Below, piece by piece: positions 34,296 to 46,140 of a stretch of 64,000 bases of DNA. Below the pieces are notes generated by a model. It did no database searches and was not told the origin of the DNA. It saw only the letters and a list, made by a program, of their open reading frames with translations. The translations under genes were made by a program, and so were the position numbers. This DNA is from Lutjanus erythropterus (taxonomy: Eukaryota > Chordata > Actinopteri > Lutjaniformes > Lutjanidae), in the NCBI GenBank assembly GCA_020091685.1, contig CM034599.1, positions 24,923,922 through 24,987,921 on the forward strand, given 5' to 3'. Within the stretch, counting starts at the first letter, position 1. Each line of letters opens with the position of its first letter.

Positions 34296-34334
<39 letters not shown>
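34280..34334. repeat. (AC)n microsatellite with CG interruptions
   Basis: AC tract broken by two ACGC units, 115 bp beyond the (AC)36 tract. Confidence 0.97.
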
Positions 34335-34338
<4 letters not shown>

Positions 34339-34599
34339 TACCACTGTACAGCTACTGCTCCAGCTGCTGTTTCAGAGGGTGATTAGGCAGCAGCAGGGCA
34401 CAAAGATGATCTGCACATATGCTGCTTGCATGCATGTTCACCCACATGTGTTTTATTATCCTTCTTATGACACTCATTTTGTTGGCATTATAATTCTCTA
34501 ACCAGTAATTCTGACCAAGAAAAGCCTCTCCCTAACTGTGACCAGACCATATTTCAAACCTGGCACTAACTTGAAGACTAAAATCCCCTAAAATCTGCA

Positions 34600-35110
34600 T
34601 AATATGAGAGGCAATTCACCCTCACAAGGGCCATATCACTGTAATAAACTTACAATATCTGGTGTTGTTAGTCACCTTGGGGCAGTGGACGCTTGCCAGA
34701 CTTTAATTTATGTACTTGTGGTCAAACAACAGACAAATCAGCATCCTATGACTACTGCCAGGTATTGGTGTGGTTTTGGTGTGAAGGCAGCGAAAAGTGG
34801 CTGACTGTTCAAAAACAATGGCAGCTCTTTCAGAGGTTAACGGAAATGCTGCAATAGCATCAGTGTGATTAGAATCGGAGAGTATTTCTTTATTGACAGA
34901 AGAAGTTTTTCTCAGTGGAAAATATGTTTTCGCTCTTCTCCTGTCTGGCTCCTGAACGTGTTTGATGACATCATAAGGTTTGAGGATCTGATTGGTTGAG
35001 GATAGTCTGTGATAAACAGATGGTTCATAAAAGTGCCTGCCCTTTTCCAAATAGTTTCCAAATAGGACAACTTCCCAGATGGTTATGTGTGACAAACTAT
35101 ATAATCATCA
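34600..35110. repeat. Possible interspersed repeat
   Basis: Segments such as GACGCTTGCCAGACTTTAAT, ATTTCTTTATTGACAGAAGA and CTGATTGGTTGAGGATAGTC resemble a dispersed fish repeat known to me only loosely. The 130-residue minus-strand frame here matches no family. Confidence 0.3.
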
Positions 35111-37770
35111 TGCTTAAAGTTGATATGGTGACCTTGTCAGATCACACATCATAGCAGTCATGGGGCAACATTATCATTAATTTGAAGTTGTGCATGTGTC
35201 CAGCTGACTGTAACTCCAGCATTCACTCTCTTTTAGCTCTGATTTTCTTGAGGGAAATATCTGGCTCTTCAGATACTAAACGCTCCAAGTCACCAGCTAG
35301 TTGCTAACTGTGCTTGCCATTTGATGCTGTGAAAGTAGTGTACAGTGAGTTTTTAGAGCCTTGTCACCACTTCAAGTCACCTAGTTTTCAACACTTGTAG
35401 TTGAAATAATCAAATTGATATGTTTACTGCATTGTTAATAAAATTAATGAGCAACACTTACAGGGGGTATGGTTAGGTTTAAGGAAAAATTGTAGTTTAG
35501 ATTAAAATGACTACTTTGCCAAGGTTTGGGGAGCTTTGTTGTCACAGCTACAGTAATTACTGTCTGATTAAGATAAGGGAGCAATCATGGTCATGGTAAA
35601 ACACAATCCCCAGAAGTTGCCTGTTTGAAACAGACAAATCTGTGCTTTTGTTGATCCAGCATCCTCCTGATGTGTACTTTGTTGATCTATAACATCATCA
35701 CCTGATTTCCTCCTTTGCTTCCATCATAATTACTACAACAGCTAGAGGTCTTTGTCTTTTGAATCCGTGTATATGTAGTTTTGGGACACTTTATGGCTTT
35801 GATAATGGATGATGTCCATGATCTTAAATATCTTGTTAAGCAGTGGTATTTGTGTGTAGTTGCTTTTATTAAATTTCTATTACAAGATGTGGAAATGCTG
35901 CAACTTAACATGGGTATTTGCTTGCATGGAGTGGAGCGCTCCAAACCATATAATAATAATTGCAAACAGACACACAAACACACATTTTGTTTTATCATTT
36001 TCTGCCTTGTCATCAGTTGTCCTGACTGATACAGCTGCTTATCTGAAATACAAAGTCATGTCTCAAGGTAGATGTTTAACATCTGTTTCCACATGTGTTA
36101 AAGGGACTGTTGAGCACACTTTGGATGCAGCACTTTGACACACACACTTGTTCACTCAGCAAGCAGACAGGCTGGACGGAGGGTGAAATTCACCTCAGCG
36201 GTCCTCTCCTGTACTCGGAAAGCTGTGTTTGGCTCGTCTGTTCACCGCGTTGATCCTCAGAAATAAATCCTGCTTTCTACTTTTAGTTATGAACTGAATC
36301 TGGGAGGCGAATCAAACTGTTTTGACACGCCACTTAACAGCTGTACTTTGCCTCCAGCCGCTAAGAACAATGGTGGTGTTTGTTGGTGGTAGCATCTGAT
36401 GCTGTTCTACCTCCAGGACCTTGGAAATGGGTATTCACAGTATTACTGGCAGCAGAAAACACCAAGTCATCAGTAACTGATCAGTAACAGCAGACATAGC
36501 GAGACACTTTGTGTTCTTGTAATGTCATGCTGATAACACAGTGTGAATAATCACTGCTAGGCATTCATAATAATCTTTTTCCACTTTCTGTGAGTTCTTC
36601 CCCTATTTTTCCTTCACAGTGTTTCTATGTTGCTTTCAAATAAGAAGTTGCATGACAAACTTCAGGTCAGGGGGATGTTTATGAAGCGAGATGTAGTCCA
36701 AGTATGCGAATGCATATAAAGTAGGTTGTTTATTAGATTTACTAACATAATTAAGCCATTCACACTGGTAGATGATGAAAATGAACATTAAATAAGAATT
36801 TTAAATAACATATTCAAAGATTCCAAATAGCCACTAATGATTAATTTGTATTAATAGTAAGCTCAAAATTATGTAAATAATTTCCTCTTTTTGTTGCGTA
36901 CCTCCTGGCTTTAAGAGGCTGTAACTGAGTCTCTGTCCTCTTCAACATGGCGTGTGTCAACAGTCTGTTTTCTGTGTCCCTCGGTCACATGTAATGATTT
37001 TTACGCTATGAGCCTAATTTGACCGTTTCAGACTGTCAGTTAAATTACGTGCTGTGAAAGAACTCAATATTTGACAAATTTGCCCTTGATTACTTCATGC
37101 TCCTGGAGCTGTACATAAAACAGATTAGATTAATTTGGCAGCAACACACACGTATAGACTGAGGGGCTTGTCACTTTACATTTCATTGTACATCCTGTGA
37201 TGATGTGTGATGAATAAAAAATCCTTGACTTCTTGGGCTATAAGGCGTTTTTAGACCAATCATTTGTGGGGACTCTGAGGACCTGCCCACCAGGGTGCTT
37301 CCTTGAGAGCAGCTTTTTTTTCACTTTGCATTCGCACCACAAAAAGAAATGCTAAAGTATTTAAGCCAACCAGCAGCTGGTATAGTAACATTGCTTCTGC
37401 TTTGACGTACATAATCAGCATTCACTGTTAGTCCATTTGACTGCGTTTTTAAGGCTACTGGTAGAACCTTTTGCACGCAGCATGGTCTTTTACCTTTGGT
37501 TGTTATTTTGAATTTTGAATTTAGGACAGGATCTATGCCACCCTAACTCTGGCTTCCTACCTTAAGAAATTCTTAAGTTAGGATGATTCTGTAATATCAA
37601 AATTGCTATCTTAATATATGATAGGATTTTTTTCCTGAAGCAGTTAAAAAAACATGTTTCTGTCATATCAAAAGTACTAAATGTCATCTTAAACTGAGAG
37701 AAGATTTAGCAAGTTACGTAATAAGGCCGCAGATTCTTAGAGTTGTAGGTTGGTATAGTGAGGGAAACAT
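35111..37770. other. Gene-free stretch
   Basis: Mostly unique-looking AT-rich DNA without exon signals. 36170-36370 is somewhat richer in GC. Short paired words (CTTAAGAAATTCTTAAG near 37561) occur. Confidence 0.5.
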
Positions 37771-38095
37771 GACTGTTGGTACCAAATGTCACGGTAATCC
37801 ATTCAATAGTTGATGAAACATTTCACTCAAAACCAGAAATGTCGACCTGTAAGTGGTGCTAGACTAAAAGTTATGGGATCAGCAAAATAATTAGGACACA
37901 TCCTCTGTGAACCACGAATGTATGTACCATGTAGATGTAGAAATATGTCACTGGATAAGTGTAAGCTTTGACTAGAGTCAATAAAGAAAAAGTGTGGGAC
38001 CACCCATGTTATTAGCATTCATGCATCTGTCCACAATTTCATGGTGGGGGACCAACCAACCAACCCATGCTGCCATCCCTAAAAACACTGAATTA
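37771..38095 (-). repeat. Interspersed repeat resembling LINE 3' UTR units
   Basis: ACCAAATGTCACGGTAATCC, ATTCAATAGTTGATGAAACA, TTTCACTCAAAACC and TGCCATCCCTA belong to a very common fish repeat whose unit describes the sentence-like series 'caatccattcaatagttg ... catttca'. The exact class is uncertain. Confidence 0.5.
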
Positions 38096-38854
38096 CCCCA
38101 AACCTTCATGTTAAGTAACTGAAATTAACTTTGCATGTTGATATAAATAAAAAAAAAGAACAATAATGTCAAAGTAATTGTTTCAGGATGGCACAAACCC
38201 ATTTAAAACAGTTTAGAAAACTGAATTAAAATGACAAATGTCACTAGTAATGACCCTGGACATTCTTATTTATGAGGCTCGGTGACCAACTTCATGTGAC
38301 GGACTTGGATTAAATCACAAAATCCTCCCAGGATGTGTGTGGCATGTGTAAACTCGTAAAGAAACCCTCTTTTTCCTTTCCAAGCTCTCCCTGTGGCTGT
38401 TACTGTAAATACAAATATGCTGTCAGTTAACTGCTCTGGTTAAAACAGGGCTGAAAATTTGGACTGTGGTTTTCCATTCGAAACCGCAAAGCTGCTGAAT
38501 TCTCCCCTTCATCTTTCTCCTTCCCCTCGCGTCTCTTCTTCCCCGTCCATCTCCTTGTTCCTCCACATTAAAGACACGCTGCTAATTCAGAAAAGGTTTG
38601 TCTTTTGCTTTTAAGTCTCACAGCTTGATGGCTCAATATCCTGTTTGAGCAAGAGGAGCAGGAAGGCCAGTGGAGGAGTGTGTGTGAAGAATCTTGTTTT
38701 TGAATGCGTCTTTTCTTAAATATAAGCATGTGTGTCCGCGTGTTACCTTTAACCTACATGTCATAGTTATCATCCAGCCAGTTTCAGGCCATGTGACCTT
38801 CTCTAGGCCTCCTAATTGGCCCACATAAGCTGACCTTGTTAAAGCTACCTCGGT

Positions 38855-39015
38855 TTTGTAATGGCTTTTAGCCCTGGCTGAGGCAGGTCTAATGCCAGTA
38901 GTGGCATTAGCTTCAGTCTGTATTTACACCTGAGATCCCAGCAGATAGCCATTACACACTGCTTTAATGCTAATCTGTCCTAATAGAGTTAGCTTTGATC
39001 TGTGAGGCTGTAAAG
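38855..39015. promoter_or_regulatory. Candidate conserved non-coding element
   Basis: A non-repetitive, balanced-composition block with GCATTAG words on both sides and homeodomain-like TAAT cores. It is called only because it stands out from the repeats around it; conservation cannot be seen from one sequence. Confidence 0.2.
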
Positions 39016-39839
39016 CGGTCAGCAAGGTTAATAAAAGGTCAAAGAAAAGAGCTCCTACTATGACTAAGTGGTGAGCTGAGGCCATTGTGTTAAACATGAC
39101 CTCATCCTACATATATGCTCTGTGGATTCAGGAAGAGGTATTATGTGCTCTCATGAGAACAGACTGACTGAAAAATTCCACACACTCAAGTTTTTTTTGT
39201 TGTTGTTGATTTCCTGTATTGTCTTTGTTGTTATGTCACTGAAAATTTGTTGCTTTAAACATCTGATGTTTTGTGTTGTGATGCTGAGTGGAGAGCTCTG
39301 GTGATGTGAAGTTATGTTTATCTTTCGGCAAAGAGTTTTCATGGTCTGAAAGGAGCACTACGTAGCAATTGTGCATGCAAAAATGAGATGTTTATGTTTA
39401 TTTAAAAGGCTGAAATCCTAATTAATATACAATTTATGGTTGAAGTAAGTTCTTTCCCCCGACCCCTCCTCACCAGACAGCAGGAACACTGCAGGAGCGC
39501 CAGATGTGCACAACAACGTAATAACAAGTGACGATGAATCCTGTGCTGTAAGTTGATCAGCTGTTTATAACTGTCAGTTGGCTGTCAACGTAAAGCTAAG
39601 CCCATTATCCTGAAAACGAAAGCCCACTGCTCTGAAAACACTAGCTGCTTCAACAAACATTTGGTCATACAGTCTGCAAGTAAAAAGACGACGCAGGGCC
39701 CAAATTCAACCTGGATATTGTTCATCATAGAGCACCGTCAGGTTCTGTTCATGTTGGTGTTGATCCAGAGCGCCTGTCAGCAGACTTTAGCGGAGTTGAA
39801 GCATTTCTCACTTCGTTGTGAGTCCAGGTTTGTCCCCTG

Positions 39840-40165
39840 CCAGACCACATTTTGCTGGCGAAAACGCTCCTAGTTCACTCACCAAAACAGCAAGAGAAAG
39901 TTTTTTAACCAATGAAATGGCACATACCATGGCACACTTCTGTGATTGGTTTAAATGTTGTAAACACCAGAAATAAACTACCACAGAGTTCTTTTGACAG
40001 GGGTCTGAGATCACCCCTTTCAGGTGGACCAGAGAGAAATTGTTTGGTTTGGACCACAGTTGGAGTCCAGTGTTCACACCAACCCAAACAAACTGCACCA
40101 TGGGGATAAACACTCCAGAATTTGGTTCAACCAGACTAAACGAGGCTGGTGTGAACCTGCCTTTA
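39840..40165. mobile_element. Putative MITE relic (GGTGTGAAC... type)
   Basis: TTTCAGGTGGACCAGAGAGA, CACACCAACCCAAACAAACT and GAGGCTGGTGTGAACCTGCC are typical of dispersed fish hAT-like repeats. The left boundary is uncertain. Confidence 0.45.
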
Positions 40166-41015
40166 CAGTTTCAACCTGGCTGTAGTGTCTATCCCTCTCT
40201 GTGAGTTTGATAAGTATTTTGATAAAACAGTGACGCAAATTTCATACACTCAATATGACCACATTTAAATACACATTGTGCTAGCTGCAAATATTAAATT
40301 TGTAGAACTGATCATTTTACTTGCAGAAAACCTGGGTGTAGACAAACAATATTTTGTATTTTTAACGTCCAAAGAAGGGTTGCATGACCTTAGTAAAGAT
40401 GCCTCAAAGTCATTATAGAACATATAAAATAAAAGAACCAGCTACGGAGGAAGTAAAGCAGTCAACTTAACATCACACCTCCTCATAAAGCAAATGCAAC
40501 ATATTTTTTTCGTGTTCTTTAAAGTTGTCCTGGCACATTGTTGTGTTGTGGATCCGTTATTTTCCCCAGATGATCCCTTTTCAGATGTGGAATATGCAGC
40601 ATCATTGGCTTCATCTATCTGCGAAAGCCCATTACATACATGTTCATTAATGCCTTTACCCAGACATGCCAGGAGTATTTAAAAAGAACCACCATGCTGG
40701 CTCCATATGTTGGACCTGGTGCACAAGAGGCAGCAGTACAACAGCTGGAGAACAACGGAAAGTATAAAATAATGTGATGACATTCAAATCTGATGTGCGC
40801 CGTCATGTTGAAAGTGTTAGAAGATCTTGTAATCAGACATGAAGCTGACATGGAAACTTGCTACCACGTTTATGTAACAAAGTACATGAAAGCTGCTACG
40901 TCCGTGTCTGTATCTGTGTGTGCATCCTTTTGTCCTAGACTCATGAAATTAAGTCCAGGAGCCAGTTCTTAGGTCAGTCTGATTCACTCTGATCCTATTG
41001 GCAGTTATGCAATAT

Positions 41016-41057
<42 letters not shown>

Positions 41058-42184
41058 AGTAGGGTCCACAGTCATAAAGATAGATAGGCAAGTGTGTGTG
41101 TGCATTAGTGTGTGTTAACATGTGCACATTGGTCTAGTGTGTGTGTGTGTGTGTATGTGGGAGTGATGCTGGAATCATAAGCCTCTTTAACATCAGTGTT
41201 GAGTAACTCAGATTCAGTAAATCTTCTCAGTCTGCTCTCTCACCCTCCATCTCTCTCAATCGGTCCATCTAATTGTCTCTCACTCCCTCCATCTCTCCTT
41301 CACCTCTACAGTCTTCCCCTTTTTCTTTACCTTTCAGTGCTTCACTGATATGCATAAAAACTCATACATGTGCACACCCTTATCTCAAACGTTTTATCCC
41401 TTTAACAACACAATCACTAGATATGGTGGTATATTATCCTTTACATATTAAATAAACTTTATAAAAAAAGATTGAAGGGTGAAGAAAATCCTCTTGGTTC
41501 TCAGAATAAGAAAAATCAGAGAGAAGAGGCATCAGAATAAGCAAAGAATTAATTTTAAATTCTATTAATATTTGGAGTGGATTTTTGTCCAGGATGATAT
41601 TCTCTTGGTATATTTTCGCTCTCAGTAATGTGGTGTTATTGGCCATAGCATAAAATTTGTTAATTTTCATTTAATGGTGGTAATAAAATAATATTTTCTT
41701 AGTCCTGTAGGGGAAATAGCTTGGCTCCTGAATTATTTTCTGGTCTGCTGTATAATAATCTCTTTCATTTGATAATGTACTAAATAAAACACCAACAGCC
41801 CTGACGTAACCTGTGGGGATTCCGTGTCTTGCTCTAGGACACGTAAGCAGGGTGGATGCCTGTGTCACAAGGGCTTTAACCCTCTTTGTTCTCACTGCAA
41901 CACCTGATTGGCCTTTTACGCCGAGGTTCATAAAGCACACATGATCAAAACCAACACTGCCACAACTGAGGAGGTATGGTTTGGTTGATGACAGGCTCAT
42001 ACAGTTTATGTGTGTGTGTGTGTGTGTGTGTAGTGTCTTCTATCTTTATCTCGATGTGTGTAAAAGCTCAGTTGTGGTTTAACAGTATTAGTGCTTACTT
42101 AAAGGGTCGCAAGAGTCTCAGTGTCTAAGCCTGTCTCTTGGATTAGCATGACAGCCAAGAGAGGAGAGGCTGCACAGGCACAAG
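40166..42184. other. Gene-free stretch with microsatellites
   Basis: Includes (CA)19 at 41017-41054, TG tracts near 41095-41155 and 42007-42030, and a pyrimidine-rich block at 41230-41330. No exon seen. Confidence 0.5.
41017..41054. repeat. (CA)19 microsatellite
   Basis: Perfect 38-bp tract. Confidence 0.98.
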
Positions 42185-42208
42185 CACACACACACACACA
42201 GACACACA

Positions 42209-42259
<51 letters not shown>
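42185..42259. repeat. (CA)n microsatellite with GACACA interruptions
   Basis: 75 bp of CA broken by two GACACA units near the left end. Confidence 0.97.
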
Positions 42260-42261
<2 letters not shown>

Positions 42262-42833
42262 TATGATAAAATAATTTTTTTTCCTTCTCTTCATTGTAAC
42301 AGAAGTAGACGGTACTCAACAAAACAAAACAAAAACCCTCAACAGCAATGTCTCTTTCCAGAAAGCATTACTCCAGATACTCCGTAGACTTTGTTGTGAG
42401 CAGTTTTATGTAGGAACTACTTTCTTTCTACGAAACTACACTTGCCAACCGTATCACTGTATAGAGGGAAGCATGCATCTATTCAAGGACAAGAGGCTTC
42501 TGCTTGTGACAGCGCATGATGTATCCTCCTCAGCTGAGCTGTAACTTCTCATCTATAAGTGGATGTATGCTTCCTTCTGTGTTGAGCTGCAGTTGGGGGT
42601 GCACTTCTAGAGCCGATATTTCCAAAACCCATTACAAAACAATCTAAATGCATGAATTAAAAAGTGACCAAAATGAGCTAAGTCAAACATGAATCAAACT
42701 CAAAAGCAGAATGAGTGATTTTCCCAGTATTTCTTTATTCTCTTCACTCTCGTGTACTTGCCTGCATCCAGCGCATGTACGAAGATAAAAAAAACAAACA
42801 AAACAACACTTCAAAGATGACACGGCATAGCCA

Positions 42834-43232
42834 GGGTTGGGAGGGTTACTTTAAAAATGTATTCTGATACAGTTACTAATTACCTTTAAAAAAGAGTAAA
42901 AATTGTTTAGCCTGACATGTTTAAACAAATTCTTGGTCTTGTGATTGATCAGTGTCCAAGATAATATCGTCAAATGTCTTCTTTTGTCCACAGTCTGAAA
43001 ATATTCACTTTATTGCCATAGAGGTGTAAAGAAACCACAAAATTTAGGATTTTTGGAATTCACATTTTTGGGTGCAGACTGCGCATGGTACCATATAATT
43101 CTTTATTTTAAAATGTTTTTTAAAATTATAATCTTGCTAAATAGTCCCTTTTACTGTAATGGAATAGTTACCTTTTTTGGTATCCTGATTACATAATCCC
43201 ATTACACGTAATCCATTACTCCCCAAACTTGC
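42834..43232. mobile_element. MITE with GGGTTGGGAGGGTTACTTT terminus
   Basis: The left end CAGGGTTGGGAGGGTTACTT with TACAGTTACTAATTACCTTT is mirrored at the right by GATTACATAATCCCATTACA, CGTAATCCATTACT and CCCCAAACTT. A common fish palindromic element with no transposase. Confidence 0.7.
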
Positions 43233-43234
43233 AT

Positions 43235-43405
43235 GTTTCTACAGTAGCCCAGAACAGACAAACTAAACACCTGCTCTAGATATGGCCTTTCGTGTTTAAA
43301 ACAAATTTGAGTTACTGTATTTTCTTTACAGTTTTTTTCAGTTGGTTGCAATCTGCTCTTTCACCGCTAGATGCCACTAAATCCTGCACACAAAGATGCA
43401 CCAGC
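43235..43405 (+). repeat. Repeat family D, right half
   Basis: TTTCTACAGTAGCCCAGAAC, ACACCTGCTCTAGATATGGC and CGCTAGATGCCACTAAATCC match the right half of the copy at 53455-53783. It abuts the MITE that ends at 43232. Confidence 0.75.
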
Positions 43406-43497
43406 TGTCCCCAGTTAACTGGTCTTGAGTGTGAAATGTGTCCCCGAAAATAGCTTAAGTCATACACACACACAAACACAAACTTAAATTTACATTT

Positions 43498-43529
43498 CTT
43501 TGGACACACAGATCACTGTGTGTCCAAAG
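43498..43529. repeat. Perfect inverted repeat (14-bp arms, 4-nt loop)
   Basis: CTTTGGACACACAG, loop ATCA, then CTGTGTGTCCAAAG. It lies three bases before a long CA tract. Confidence 0.95.
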
Positions 43530-43530
43530 A

Positions 43531-43531
<1 letters not shown>

Positions 43532-43588
<57 letters not shown>
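43532..43588. repeat. (CA)n microsatellite
   Basis: Perfect tract of 57 bp next to the hairpin at 43498-43529. Confidence 0.98.
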
Positions 43589-43592
<4 letters not shown>

Positions 43593-45017
43593 CTATTTGC
43601 ATTCCCATGACCATAACAAGCCTTTGATTATCACTCGTGGTGGGTATTTCCCCCGGGCCTGTTTGCATGGCTGTTAAACAAACTGGGTGTTGGTGTATCT
43701 AGAGAGGCATCTTTGTTCCTTTTTCAGACAAAGGCCAAATCCATGAATAGCTCTCATCCACACACACGTAATTGTCTGATAGCGCTCAGTAAGAAAACAC
43801 ACACCTGATGACCATGAATACACTCCTGACACCTCCTTCCTGACACACACCCACATGCAGGCAGCCTTGCATGAACAAAACAAACAAATGTGGAGGACTC
43901 ACTCAACAGCAAGAGAGATAATAAAATCCATGTGCAAGTGCATGCGCGCGCACACACACACATGCAGGACGACAACAAAGAGAATGCATTTAAACAGGCA
44001 ATATTGTCTCAAATTCAGAGGCTGCAGAAGTGGATCAACTTTATCTTTCACTCTACACTCGACATAAAAGACTTCATGTTTCCGTGGCTGAGCGACTTGG
44101 CAGCTACAATTCTGCTTTCTGTTTTATCCTTGTTAAAGTGGGGAGGAAAAGTAGAGGAGAGTGCATCAAAAAGAATAGACAGATCAAACACGCACATCAA
44201 AAAGACAGATCAAAATACCCCAATGGTGTAAAGTTTGACTCTCTGCTTTAAACTTTGAACATTCCTCCTTGCTGCTGTAAAATCATGAGATACTATATGG
44301 AATAACATTAAGTGAACATAGATGTGTAAGACCCAACAAAGCAGTCAGAGTGAATTTCAAGACAAAAGGAGACCTCGGCTTTTGATCTCACATGTTCTCG
44401 AGATCTTACACAACAGAGGGGGCTCAGTGGAGCACTTTATTTTATGAGCACTTAACACGACAATGAATGTAGGCAACAAATTTGGATTATGAGCTGTTCG
44501 GTGTAATTTAACAGCCTGAATTTGAGCTACACAGGAGGATGTTATGGTTGCACTTCTGCAGCACAGTTACACTTACCCACGAGACGAAGTATTTGGAAAT
44601 TCCTGCAGCAGTAAAGCATGTTAGATGAAGAGCATAACTTGTAATTATTATGTCTCTAAGTGGGTCTCCGGTGGCGGATGGAGGCTTCTGAGGGGCAGGG
44701 GTGAAAAATAAATAAAAAGGGCACCAGCTGTACGTGGTGATGCACCAGCACAGTGAAAATAAATAATCATGAGGTGAATAATGTTGCAATTCCTGGTTTA
44801 GATTAACATTGTTTTATAGCACAACAACTGCTACAACTCTGTAATAAAAACTCACTATTAACAAATCACTATTTAACTATTTAAAGGCACATAGAGGCCA
44901 ATTCATTTTTAGTTATGTAGAGCAGCTTATATGGCACATCATCACATTTTCTGGATGGGCACCCTTAATTGCATGTTACCACATTTTGCTAACGGGAAGG
45001 CCACTTTAGAGGGCACA
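43589..45017. other. Gene-free stretch
   Basis: 43589-43680 holds ATTTGCATTCCCATGACC and CCTTTGATTATCACTC, unlike the flanking repeats, and could be regulatory. Short CA tract at 43950-43962. No exon supported. Confidence 0.45.
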
Positions 45018-46140
45018 TTATCTACCATATGGCCATCCAAGAAGGCATTTTTGCATTGTTTGTGAAACATGGGGGCACCAGGGTGGGTGTTTTTCAAGTT
45101 TTTCAAGTTTTTCAAGTCTAATGGACAGTAACAGCTCTTTCACCCACCTGTTGTGGGATGGAGGTTGAGGGTGTTTCCAGTTAAGGAGTATAAGTCGCCT
45201 GGCCAACAGGGTGGTAAAGGCAAGAACAGTCTGCATGACTTTAGAGGTAACAGGCTGCAAGAGGGCACCAAACAAGGCCAAGAGAGGCTCAGGAGTGATA
45301 GTAGTATTATATGCTGTGCTAAGAGTTTTGAAGATTTCGGACCAGTATGTGGCAAGCCTGGGACAGAACCAGAACATATGGGCATGGTCAGCTGGAGATT
45401 GTTTGCACCTATTACATGAGTTAGTTACATCAGGGTAAATCTGAGAAAGCTTTGAATTAGTGTAGTGAGCTTTACATTGTAGGAGGCCATGCCTCGCACA
45501 GATTGAAGAGGAGTGAATCAACCGTAAGACTTGTTGCCAATAGTCATCAGGCAACGTGGTTCCCAGCTCTCGCTCCTAAGAATCCTTGGGGCTGAGCACT
45601 GGGCTATCAACAGCAGAGTTGATTAGGCTGTAAATGGAAGAAATTAAACTTTTTTTTTCAGGATCAAGGGCCAGTAAAGAGTCTACCAGAGTTTCTGGAG
45701 GACGGCTAGGGAATTTGGGGTTCTGAATTTGAATGAAATGCCTTAGCTGAAAAAAACGAAATAGGTGGGATTTAGGTAAGTCGAATATCTTTTAGAGCTC
45801 AGAAAAGGGCATAAAAGTCCCTTGGTTGTAGAGGTCCTTAAATTTAGTTATCCCTTTGTCAAACCAAGTCCAAAAAGTCAGTGCAAGAAGCCAGAAATAG
45901 GTGATTGTTTACAGCCCAAATTTGTCAAAGATACTGAGAACCACAGGGAGGGAGACAACTGGATTGGACATGTATAAAGGGAGGTCGTCAGCGTACAGCG
46001 ATAATTTATGAACCTTCCCTGCTCGGGTGATGCCCTCAAACCCACCCTCCTGATGCAGCCAGATAGCTAGAGGTTCAATGGCTAAGGCAAATAAGAGGGG
46101 GGAAAGAGGGCAGCCCTGCCTAGTTCCTCGATAAAGGGGA
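45018..46140 (-). pseudogene. Broken LINE (L1/Tx1-like) reverse transcriptase fragment
   Basis: Minus strand, 5'-truncated. The upstream part (46140 to about 45920) encodes YRGTRQGCPLSPLLFALAIE, then LSLYADD, the reverse-transcriptase catalytic YADD box. The frame then meets a stop just after FDKFGL. It resumes with a thumb-like segment (FDKGITKFKDLYNQGTFMPF) that contains further stops, and ends in a 178-codon open part (45554-45018). That part has a CNRC...H...WFC zinc-knuckle-like motif (SCNRCKQSPADHAHMFWFCP), typical of the C-terminus of L1-clade ORF2 proteins. Sequence between the YADD region and the thumb appears deleted. Not functional. Confidence 0.85.
45090..45118. repeat. Short tandem repeat, 9-bp unit
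   Basis: TTTTTCAAG repeated three times inside the LINE fragment; it reads as a repeated Leu-Glu-Lys on the minus strand. Confidence 0.9.

Noticed and set aside
34093..34334. CRISPR-like regular array
   Set aside because: These are simple AC microsatellites with no repeat-spacer structure, in a vertebrate genome.
34703..35095. 130-codon minus-strand frame
   Set aside because: No recognisable domain; overlaps a stretch that looks like an interspersed repeat.
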